DNA from: Acidisoma silvae | GTDB taxonomy: Bacteria; Pseudomonadota; Alphaproteobacteria; Acetobacterales; Acetobacteraceae | DNA length: 64,000 bases | NCBI RefSeq assembly: GCF_020618775.1 | Contig: NZ_JAESVB010000001.1 | Location: 910,442-974,441, forward strand | Direction of reading: 5' to 3' | In this document: one piece after another, positions 57,407-64,000 of the stretch | Layout of the letters: each line of letters begins with the position of its first letter | How positions within the stretch are numbered: the stretch's first letter is position 1 | Made by a program: the position numbers and the translations under genes | Notes under the pieces: model-generated | The model's input: only the letters and a program-made list of their open reading frames with translations | The model's database searches: none | Told to the model about the DNA's origin: nothing

Positions 57407-57421
57407 TGAGAATGATTATCA
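57407..57421. promoter_or_regulatory. Fur box upstream of exbB
   Basis: TGAGAATGATTATCA is the best of the three matches to the 7-1-7 Fur consensus. It heads the eight-gene minus-strand operon and extends into further GAATCA repeats on the distal side. Confidence 0.85.
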
Positions 57422-57705
57422 GAATCAATAGCAATTCCGAGACTTGCCATGCAACCCTGCTGGCCGGTTGATCAGGAATCGCTTGTGCCTTTCGGGACTG
57501 TGGTCACGACAAAACACGGCAAGGCGCTGAAATAATTCAGATTTATGGGATGCGGTGCCATCCCCGGCGGCTTGACGCCGGTATCGCGGGGAAAGCGCGA
57601 ATTTTCACAGGTGAGGCTGTCGCCTCGCGCGACGGGTTAGGCTTCACGCAGAGGCCGCCGGCTAGAAAGCGTGACAGACGGCCCGGTTAGTCTCATCATC
57701 TGAGT
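57422..57705. other. Structured intergenic region
   Basis: 284 bases without a convincing gene. Palindrome CTGAA-ATAA-TTCAG at 57527-57540, hairpin CCGGCG-GCTTGA-CGCCGG at 57564-57581, and hairpin GTGAGGC-TGTC-GCCTCGC at 57611-57628. No match to a riboswitch, tmRNA or 6S RNA was recognised. It could hold a small RNA or the leader of the small ORF that follows. Confidence 0.4.
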
Positions 57706-57891
57706 ATGGTCGAACCGATCGCCTCTGAAGCTGAGCGTCATGAGGATGCGATGGAGCGGCAAGCCCTCGCGGTAGCCGTGGCAAAAGCGCGAGCCAATGT
57801 ACACGGTGTCAGCCATGACGCCATGCGGCTCTGGCTGATGGAAATCGCTGATGGAAATTTCCAGGCCGAACCACCGCAGTCCAAGCTTTAA
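57706..57891 (+). CDS. Small protein of 61 aa, unknown (antitoxin-like)
   Basis: Acidic N-terminus then helix: EAERHEDAMERQALAVAVAKARANV, followed by VSHDAMRLWLMEIADGNFQAEPPQ. The pattern RxWL-x-E-x-A-x-G-x-FxAPPP is seen in small alphaproteobacterial antitoxin-like proteins. No toxin is adjacent. Codon use and length are consistent with a real gene; it converges with parE. Confidence 0.55.
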   Translation: MVEPIASEAERHEDAMERQALAVAVAKARANVHGVSHDAMRLWLMEIADGNFQAEPPQSKL

Positions 57892-57910
57892 GCTCTCGCC
57901 ACGCCCGTAA

Positions 57911-59884
57911 TCACACGTCCAGATCGGCGACCGTCACGCTGCGGGCGCGTTCCTGAATAAACTGAAAGCGCAGTTCCGGCCGCCGGCCCATCAGGCTTTC
58001 GACCATCGTATTGGTCTCGGCCCGCGTCTCGGGCGCGGCAATCACCTTCAGCAGCGTGCGCTTCTTCGGGTCCATCGTCGTTTCCTTCAGCGTCGCGGGC
58101 GGCATTTCACCCAGACCCTTGAAGCGGCTGACCTCGATCTTGGCGGTGCCCTTGAAGGCGGATTTCTTGAACTTCTCCATCTCGGAATCGTTCATCGCGT
58201 AGACGGATTTCGCACCCTGGGTCATGCGGTACAGCGGCGGCTGCGCCAGATAGATATGCCCCTGGCGCACCAGTTCCGGCAGTTCCCGATAGAAGAAGGT
58301 CATCAGCAGGCTGGCGATATGCGCGCCGTCCACATCCGCATCCGTCATGATGATGATGCGGCCGTAGCGCAGACGCTTGATGTCGAACTTGTCGCCGACC
58401 CCGGTGCCGATCGCCTCGATCAGATCCTTCAGCTCCTGATTCTGGCGCAGCTTGTCGGCCGAAGCGCTGGCGACGTTCAGGATCTTGCCGCGCAGCGGCA
58501 GAACCGCCTGGGTTTCGCGGTTGCGCGCCTGCTTGGCGGACCCGCCGGCGCTGTCGCCTTCCACCAGGAAGATTTCCGTCTCGGCCGCGTTCTCGCGCGT
58601 GCAATCCGTCAGCTTGCCGGGCAGGCGCAGGCGGCGCGTCGCGGATTTGCGCGGCGTGTCCTTCTCCTCGCGCCGGCGGATACGCTCCTCGGCGCGTTCG
58701 ATGGCGAAGGACAGAAGATTGTCGGCCGATGTCGGGTCGCCGGCCAGGAAATGGTCGAAACGGTCGCGCAGTGCCGCCTCCACCAGACGCGTGGCGTCGG
58801 TATTGGTCAGCTTCTCCTTGGTCTGGCCCTGGAATTGCGGCTCCCGGATGAAGACCGAAAGCTTGGCCGCCATCGGCGTCAGCACGTCTTCCGCCGTCAG
58901 CTGGGCCGCGCGCTTATTGCCGCGATGATCGCCCCAGGCGCGCAGGCCCTTCAGCAGCGCCGAACGCAGACCGGCTTCATGCGTGCCGCCCAAGGGCGTC
59001 GGCACCGTGTTGCAATAGCTGTTCAGGAAGCCGCCACCGCTGCCCTCCAGCCACAGCGCCGCCCATTCCACGCGTCCGGCGCTGTTCGGAAAATCGGCAT
59101 CGCCGGCCCAGGGGGTGGGCAGCACGCGGCCGGTCTCGCCGACATCCTCCTCCAGGCTGTCGCGCAGCCCGCCGGGGAAATGCAGCACGGCCTCGGCCGG
59201 CACATCCGCCTGATCCTTGATCAGGGCCGGGTTGCAGCTCCAGCGGATTTCGACGCCCCGGAACAGATAGGCTTTGGAGCGGCAGAGGCGGTAGAGCCGC
59301 GCCGGGCTGAATTGCAGTGTATGGCCGAAGATCGCCGGATCGGGCCGGAAGCGCACGGTGGTGCCGCGCCGGTTATGAATCGGCCCGGCATCGATCAGCG
59401 TGGTGGTCGGCTTGCCCTGCACGTAGCTCTGCTTCCACAGCCGCTTTTCGCGCGCGACCTCGACCTCGAAAAGGTCGGACAGCGCATTGACGACCGAACT
59501 GCCGACGCCATGCAGACCGCCCGAGGTCGCATAGGCCTTGCCGGCGAATTTGCCGCCGGAATGCAGCGTGGTGAGGATGACCTCGAGCGCGCTTTTGTCC
59601 TTGAACTTGGGATGCGGATCGACGGGAATGCCGCGCCCATTGTCGCGCACCGTCAGCACATTGCCGGCCGCCAGGTTCATTTCGATGAAGCTGGCATGGC
59701 CGGCCACGGCCTCGTCCATCGAGTTGTCGAGGATTTCGGCGGCCAGATGGTGGAAGGCATTGTCGTCGGTGCCGCCGATATACATGCCCGGCCGGCGCCG
59801 GACAGGTTCCAGCCCTTCCAGAACCTCGATGTCCTTCGCGGAATACGCTGCCTCGGCAGAGCCGGCGCCGAAGAGGTCGTTCAT
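57911..59884 (-). CDS. parE: DNA topoisomerase IV subunit B
   Basis: 657 aa. GHKL ATPase (EILDNSMDEAVAGH, VRDNGRGIPVDPHPK, TSGGLHGVGSSVVNALS), transducer domain, then TOPRIM with EIFLVEGDSAGGSAKQARN and TDADVDGAHI, and the C-terminal SRFKGLGEMPP. The subunit decatenates daughter chromosomes together with ParC. It lacks the ~170-residue insert of GyrB, and parC is not nearby. Confidence 0.95.
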   Translation of the reverse strand: MNDLFGAGSAEAAYSAKDIEVLEGLEPVRRRPGMYIGGTDDNAFHHLAAEILDNSMDEAVAGHASFIEMNLAAGNVLTVRDNGRGIPVDPHPKFKDKSALEVILTTLHSGGKFAGKAYATSGGLHGVGSSVVNALSDLFEVEVAREKRLWKQSYVQGKPTTTLIDAGPIHNRRGTTVRFRPDPAIFGHTLQFSPARLYRLCRSKAYLFRGVEIRWSCNPALIKDQADVPAEAVLHFPGGLRDSLEEDVGETGRVLPTPWAGDADFPNSAGRVEWAALWLEGSGGGFLNSYCNTVPTPLGGTHEAGLRSALLKGLRAWGDHRGNKRAAQLTAEDVLTPMAAKLSVFIREPQFQGQTKEKLTNTDATRLVEAALRDRFDHFLAGDPTSADNLLSFAIERAEERIRRREEKDTPRKSATRRLRLPGKLTDCTRENAAETEIFLVEGDSAGGSAKQARNRETQAVLPLRGKILNVASASADKLRQNQELKDLIEAIGTGVGDKFDIKRLRYGRIIIMTDADVDGAHIASLLMTFFYRELPELVRQGHIYLAQPPLYRMTQGAKSVYAMNDSEMEKFKKSAFKGTAKIEVSRFKGLGEMPPATLKETTMDPKKRTLLKVIAAPETRAETNTMVESLMGRRPELRFQFIQERARSVTVADLDV

Positions 59885-59962
59885 GTCTTGTTCCCACTCA
59901 TGGCGGGCAAGATAGGCGCGGCCGCCAGATCAGGGCAAGCCGTCCTACCTGCATGAAGCCCA

Positions 59963-61093
59963 TCAACTCCGGTCCCGGTTGATATCGTGGCTCACGATGC
60001 CGGCTTCCGCCGGGATCAGCAGCCAGTCTTTCTGGCCCAATGTCTGCTGCGTCTGGCGATAGCCACGGTTCCAATGGTCCAGCATCGAGCGCCGGCTGAA
60101 CTCGTAATCCCGCGACTCGCCTTCATAGACGGCGTGTTCATAGATCAGTTCCAGCACCGACAGGCGTGGCAGGTTCCGCAGGCGAAGCCGCTCGGCCTGG
60201 TCTTCCGGCGTCAGGCGCTCCTCCGGCATCCGATCCAGCAGGCTGCGCAGGTGGTTCTTCAGGGCGAATTCGCGTTTAAAGAAATCCGTGACCAGTCGGG
60301 TGCGGCTGGAATAGCCGATTTCCTTCTGCCGCAGCCCGACATCGCGCAGCGTGCGGGGAATGGGGCCGCGCGCGCTGAACAGATCGACCTGAAACACCAG
60401 CGCGCTGCAGCTCTCGATATTGAGCAGAAGATGCATCAGCGGCGTGTTGGAGATCAGCGCCCCGTCCCAGAAATATTCCATGCCGATTTCGACCATGGGG
60501 AAGCCCGGCGGCAGCGCGCCGCTGGCCATGATATGTTCAGGGCCGAGCGTCATGCTGTCATTGTCGAAATAGGCGAAATTGCCGGTTTCGACATTGACGG
60601 CGCCGACCGCGCAGCGCGTCTCCCCGCTATTCAGCCGGTCGAAATCGATGAAGCGCAGCAGGCTCGCCCGCAAATCGCCGGTGTCATAGAAAGCGGTCGC
60701 CTGTTTCGATCCCGGCAGGCTGAAGAAAGGGCCGGGCAGATTGGGTTTGAAGAAGCCCGGCTGGCCCAGTGCCAGGGCGCTCATGGCCGCCGCCTCATTC
60801 TCGAAGCGGCGCGGCAGGTCGCCGTCGATGAAGGGCAGGGAGGGCCGTTCCGGGGTGATCAGCTCCCAGAAGGCGCGCAGGCGCGGCAGGCGGTCCTTCG
60901 GTGCATTGCCGGCGATGATCGCCGAATTGATGGCGCCGATGGAGACGCCGCAGAGCCAGTTGGGGGCGATGCCGGCCTCGTCCATCGCCTGAAAGACCCC
61001 GCCCTGATAGGCGCCGAGCGCCCCGCCCCCTTGCAGGATCAGCGCGGTATGGTGGGGCAGGCAAGGGCGGTCGGGCAGCGGCGTCGCATCCAT
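59963..61093 (-). CDS. Patatin-like phospholipase with DUF3734 domain
   Basis: 376 aa from ATG 61093 with the ribosome binding site GGGAG; the earlier ATG 61141 has none. Oxyanion loop LILQGGGALGAYQGGV (residues ~18-33), nucleophile serine in GVSIGAINSAII, catalytic Asp in WDGALISNTPL. The C-terminal ~110 residues form the DUF3734 extension (LLDRMPEERLTPEDQAERLRL, HAVYEGESRDYEFSRRSM). Divergent from acetoacetate decarboxylase; may act on membrane lipid or polyhydroxybutyrate, which the sequence does not settle. Confidence 0.9.
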   Translation of the reverse strand: MDATPLPDRPCLPHHTALILQGGGALGAYQGGVFQAMDEAGIAPNWLCGVSIGAINSAIIAGNAPKDRLPRLRAFWELITPERPSLPFIDGDLPRRFENEAAAMSALALGQPGFFKPNLPGPFFSLPGSKQATAFYDTGDLRASLLRFIDFDRLNSGETRCAVGAVNVETGNFAYFDNDSMTLGPEHIMASGALPPGFPMVEIGMEYFWDGALISNTPLMHLLLNIESCSALVFQVDLFSARGPIPRTLRDVGLRQKEIGYSSRTRLVTDFFKREFALKNHLRSLLDRMPEERLTPEDQAERLRLRNLPRLSVLELIYEHAVYEGESRDYEFSRRSMLDHWNRGYRQTQQTLGQKDWLLIPAEAGIVSHDINRDRS

Positions 61094-61198
61094 GGGCAAA
61101 CTCCCGGAACAGAAGGCCAGCTCTCTACGCGCAATGATCACTGGACAGGCGCGCGCTGTTGATCAAGCCTTCTTGCCGACAGAGATAGGGACAATCGC

Positions 61199-61948
61199 AT
61201 GAAGCGTGACGACGTCCTCGGCATGACATCCATGCCCTTCGCCAGCCCGAGCTACCCGAAGGGACCGTTTCGCTTCTACGACCGCGAATATCTGCTGATC
61301 CATTACGAGACGGATATGGAGGTCATCCGCCGGCTGCTGCCCGAGCCGCTGGAGCCGGACGGCAATCACGTCTTCTACGAATGGATGAAAATGCCGGATT
61401 CCACCGGCTTCGGCAGCTATCAGGAAAGCGGCTGCGGCATCGCTGCCAAATTTAACGGCGAGGCCTGCAATTTCACGCTGCAAATGTATCTGGATGACGA
61501 GCCGCCGACGACGGCCGGGCGCGAGATTTGGGGTTTTCCCAAAAAATACGGCCTGCCGGAGCTGCGGCCGATCCATGACACGCTGACCGGCACGCTGCGG
61601 TACGACGATGTTCGCGTCGCCATGGGAACCATGACCTATAAGGAATACAATCTCGTTCATGGCGACGAGGACCGGCTGAGGGTCATCGGCCAGCTCGGCA
61701 AGCTGGGCGTGAATTTGAAATTCATTCCCGATGTCGACGGCAGCCCGAAGGTGGCGCAGCTCGTCGGCTATAATATGAGCGATATCGAGCTCAAATTCGC
61801 CTTCGGCGGAGAGGCGCGGCTGGATCTGGTGCCGCATGTCAATGCGCGGGTGGCTGACCTGCCGGTCCGCAAGATCCTGTATGGCCAGCATATCAAGGCC
61901 GACATGACATTGCCTTACGGGCGCGTGCTGCACGACTATCTTTCTTAA
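61199..61948 (+). CDS. adc: Acetoacetate decarboxylase
   Basis: 249 aa. Splits acetoacetate to acetone and CO2 through a Schiff base on the lysine in EIWGFPKKYGLPEL. The arginine/glutamate pocket is suggested by AGREIWGFPKK. Ribosome binding site AGGG precedes ATG 61199. Followed 22 bases later by 3-hydroxybutyrate dehydrogenase, so the pair controls the acetoacetate pool. Confidence 0.93.
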   Translation: MKRDDVLGMTSMPFASPSYPKGPFRFYDREYLLIHYETDMEVIRRLLPEPLEPDGNHVFYEWMKMPDSTGFGSYQESGCGIAAKFNGEACNFTLQMYLDDEPPTTAGREIWGFPKKYGLPELRPIHDTLTGTLRYDDVRVAMGTMTYKEYNLVHGDEDRLRVIGQLGKLGVNLKFIPDVDGSPKVAQLVGYNMSDIELKFAFGGEARLDLVPHVNARVADLPVRKILYGQHIKADMTLPYGRVLHDYLS

Positions 61949-61970
61949 AGCAAAAGGGGAGGGAAGAAAG

Positions 61971-62756
61971 ATGAGCTTGCGCGGCAAGGTGGCGGTGGTC
62001 ACGGGCTCCACCAGCGGCATCGGTCTCGGCGTGGCGCGCGCCTTCGCGGCCGAGGGCGCCGATATCGTCATCAACGGTTTCGGCAAGGCAGAGGATATCG
62101 AGCGGGAGCGTGCGGCGCTGGTGGCGGATTTCGGCGTCAAGGCGCTCTATTCCGGGGCCGATCTCAGCACCGGCGCGGGCGTGCGGCAGCTGGTGGCGGA
62201 TGCCGAGGCTGGGTTCGGCCGGGTGGATATCCTGGTCAATAATGCCGGCATTCAGTTCGTGGCCGATATCGTCGATTTCCCCGAGGATAGATGGGACGCG
62301 ATCATCGCCATCAATCTCTCTTCGGCTTTTCATGGCATCAAGGCGGCGGCACCCGGCATGAAGGCGCGCGGCTGGGGGCGCATCATCAATATCGCCTCCG
62401 CCCATGGGCTGGTCGCGAGCGGCCAGAAGTCAGCCTATGTCGCGGCCAAGCACGGGCTCGTCGGGCTGACCAAGGTGGCAGGGATCGAACTCGCCAATAC
62501 CGGCGTCACCTGCAATGCCATCTGTCCGGGCTGGGTGCTGACGCCCCTGGTCGAAAAGCAGCTGCATGACCGGGCCGGGAAGAACGGCACCAGCTTCGCG
62601 CAGGAGCAGGAAGCGCTGGTGGCCGAAAAGCAGCCGATGAAGCAATTCACCAGCCCCGCGCAGATCGGCGCGCTGGCTGTGTTTCTCTGTTCGGACGGGG
62701 CGGCCACCATCACCGGCGCGCCGCTCTCCATCGATGGCGGCTGGGTCGCGCAATAG
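61971..62756 (+). CDS. bdhA: 3-hydroxybutyrate dehydrogenase
   Basis: 261 aa SDR. Interconverts 3-hydroxybutyrate and acetoacetate with NAD. VVTGSTSGIGLGVARAF, NNAGIQFVADIVDFPEDRWDAIIAINLSSAFH, catalytic Ser in NIASAHGLVAS, Tyr/Lys in SAYVAAKHGLVGL and the substrate-side WVLTPLVEKQ are typical of BdhA. Ribosome binding site GGGGAGGGAAG is strong. Followed by a terminator. Confidence 0.94.
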   Translation: MSLRGKVAVVTGSTSGIGLGVARAFAAEGADIVINGFGKAEDIERERAALVADFGVKALYSGADLSTGAGVRQLVADAEAGFGRVDILVNNAGIQFVADIVDFPEDRWDAIIAINLSSAFHGIKAAAPGMKARGWGRIINIASAHGLVASGQKSAYVAAKHGLVGLTKVAGIELANTGVTCNAICPGWVLTPLVEKQLHDRAGKNGTSFAQEQEALVAEKQPMKQFTSPAQIGALAVFLCSDGAATITGAPLSIDGGWVAQ

Positions 62757-62779
62757 CGGCCTCGCGCGCATCTGACGAC

Positions 62780-62848
62780 GCGGCCTCATAGAAAGGCCGC
62801 AAATCGCGCTAACATCAGGGGCTCCGCGACAGCGGACGCCCCTTTTTT
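62780..62848 (+). terminator. Terminator after bdhA
   Basis: Hairpin GCGGCCT...AGGCCGC at 62780-62800, then GGGGCTCCGC-GACA-GCGGAcGCCCC at 62818-62842 with one bulged base and TTTTTT at 62843-62848. The track start GTG 62849 of the next gene would lie inside this structure, so the true start is downstream. Confidence 0.85.
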
Positions 62849-62866
62849 GTGTCTTATCTGGATTCC

Positions 62867-63841
62867 ATGCCCATGACCGTTCTTGTGACCGGCGCCGCCG
62901 GCTTCATCGGCTATCACGTCTGCGAGGCGCTGCTGGCGCGGGGCGAGACGGTAATCGGCGTCGATGAGATCAATGCCTATTACGACCCGGCGCTGAAATA
63001 TGCCCGGCTTGCACGGCTGGAGGGCAGGGACGGCTTCCGGTTCGTAAAGCTTAGCATCGCCGATCGCGCGGCGGTGGAAGCCCTGATGGCGGGCGCGCCC
63101 GAGATCGACCGCATCGTGCATCTGGCGGCCCAGGCCGGGGTGCGGTTTTCGATGATCGACCCTTACGCCTATGTCACCGCCAATCTGCTCGGCCATGTCG
63201 TGATGCTGGAAGCGGCCCGGCATCGGCTGGGGCTGAAGCATTTCGTCTATGCCAGTTCCTCCTCGGTCTATGGCGGCAATACCAAGATGCCGTTCACGGA
63301 GGCGGATCGGGTCGATCTGCCGGTCTCGCTCTATGGCGCGACCAAGCGGGCGGATGAGCTGATGAGCCATTCCTACAGCCATCTTTATGGGCTGAAGCAA
63401 AGCGGCCTGCGCTTTTTCACCGTCTATGGGCCCTGGGGCCGGCCGGATATGGCCTATTTCTCCTTCGCCCAGGCGATCGAGCAGGGCAAACCGATCACGC
63501 TCTATGACAACGGCACTTTGCGGCGGGACTTCACCTATATCGACGATATCGTGGCCGGCATCGTCGGCGTGCTGGACCGTCCGCCGGCGGGGGATGCGCC
63601 GCGCCTGCTCAATATCGGGAATAATCAGAGCGAGACGGTGTCCAAGCTGGTCGCCCTGCTCGAAGAGGGATTGGGGAAAAAGGCGGTCATTATCGATCAG
63701 CCGCGCCCGGCCGCCGATGTGACGGACACTTTCGCCGATATTTCGGAAATCAATGCGCTGACGGGGTTCCGCCCGACGACGCCTTTGGAGCGCGGGATTC
63801 CCCGATTCATCGACTGGTATAAGGGCTGGAACGGCCGCTGA
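62867..63841 (+). CDS. NAD-dependent epimerase, UDP-glucuronate 4-epimerase-like
   Basis: 324 aa from ATG 62867 (62873 also possible). Extended SDR: VLVTGAAGFIGYHVCEALLARGETVIGVDEINAYYDPALK, YASSSSVYGGNTKMPF, and catalytic Tyr/Lys in VSLYGATKRADELM. INAYYDPALKYARL and RFFTVYGPWGRPDMAYFSFA resemble UDP-glucuronate epimerases that make galacturonate for surface polysaccharide. No glycosyltransferase is present inside the window. Confidence 0.9.
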   Translation: MPMTVLVTGAAGFIGYHVCEALLARGETVIGVDEINAYYDPALKYARLARLEGRDGFRFVKLSIADRAAVEALMAGAPEIDRIVHLAAQAGVRFSMIDPYAYVTANLLGHVVMLEAARHRLGLKHFVYASSSSVYGGNTKMPFTEADRVDLPVSLYGATKRADELMSHSYSHLYGLKQSGLRFFTVYGPWGRPDMAYFSFAQAIEQGKPITLYDNGTLRRDFTYIDDIVAGIVGVLDRPPAGDAPRLLNIGNNQSETVSKLVALLEEGLGKKAVIIDQPRPAADVTDTFADISEINALTGFRPTTPLERGIPRFIDWYKGWNGR

Positions 63842-64000
63842 ACCGGGGCGGTTCCTCAGGTTTTTGCATGTCTAGTGGGGGTGCTCACGCATTTTTGCAT
63901 GGGCTGCATGCGATGGGGAAAAATGGGGCAATCATGCCGCTTAGGGTGAGGTTTTTGACTTAAGTTATTGTTTTGTTTGAATTATATAAAAATCCGCACT
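63842..64000. other. Intergenic end of window with a direct repeat
   Basis: TTTTTGCATG occurs at 63861-63870 and again at 63892-63901, 31 bases apart. The last 50 bases are AT-rich, with TTGACT at 63955-63960 and a TATATAAA run near 63983-63990; the spacing is too long for a standard promoter. Any gene controlled from here lies beyond the window. Confidence 0.45.

Noticed and set aside
58256..59956. 566-codon plus-strand frame opposite parE
   Set aside because: Shadow of the topoisomerase gene; Gln/Arg/Ala-rich without motif.

Overview
This 64 kb window is GC-rich chromosomal DNA from an alphaproteobacterium. The best guess is the Rhodospirillales/Acetobacterales group. The evidence is the housekeeping order nrdR-ribE-ribBX-ribH-nusB-thiL, then DUF177-rpmF-plsX-fabH-ihfA-merR, an alphaproteobacterial PhyR stress regulator, a Ku/LigD pair, and an ATP-utilising degenerate RibBX. 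I cannot name the genus. No rRNA, tRNA, CRISPR array, complete prophage or insertion sequence was recognised.

Layout. 1-5.4 kb: end of glyA, nrdR, a tightly packed riboflavin operon (ribE, ribBX, ribH; no ribD), nusB and thiL. 5.4-10.4 kb: bamE on the minus strand, then DUF177, rpmF, plsX, fabH, ihfA and a MerR regulator. 10.4-20.7 kb: Pit phosphate transporter, a minus-strand glnE-bcp-ribokinase operon, a divergent giant AsmA/YhdP-like protein, and upp. 20.7-25.7 kb: a HipBA toxin-antitoxin pair with palindromic operators, enolase, PhyR, and a divergent small HisKA_2 protein with a degenerate ATPase half. 25.7-31 kb: LigD and Ku (non-homologous end joining), then a compact AT-richer trio that looks like a polymorphic-toxin/immunity cassette.

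31-46.8 kb is metabolic and accessory. A class III aminotransferase is divergent from a kinase (APH fold), an SDR and hutC. hutH and hutU follow behind a HutC-type palindrome. Next come a LysR/2OG-oxygenase pair, an orphan Tat-exported solute-binding protein, a HigBA-like TA pair and some small genes. The second half of the histidine pathway (hutF, hutD) ends in a translationally coupled secreted His-rich protein with KTWH repeats. hutI and hutG are not in the window.

46.8-57.5 kb is an iron-siderophore island: a DUF2218-SIP reductase on plus, convergent with an eight-gene minus-strand operon (exbB-exbD-tonB, TonB receptor, PvdE-like exporter, FecB/FecD/FecE-type importer). Three 7-1-7 palindromes matching the Fur consensus sit in front of the SIP gene, the receptor and exbB. 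57.5-64 kb: a structured intergenic stretch and a 61-aa ORF, parE, a patatin-DUF3734 protein divergent from acetoacetate decarboxylase and 3-hydroxybutyrate dehydrogenase (ketone-body/PHB metabolism), and a UDP-glucuronate epimerase-like gene. A family of GTCA...TGAC cruciform repeats with CTTGT/CTTGA loops is scattered through the window, mostly between convergent genes.
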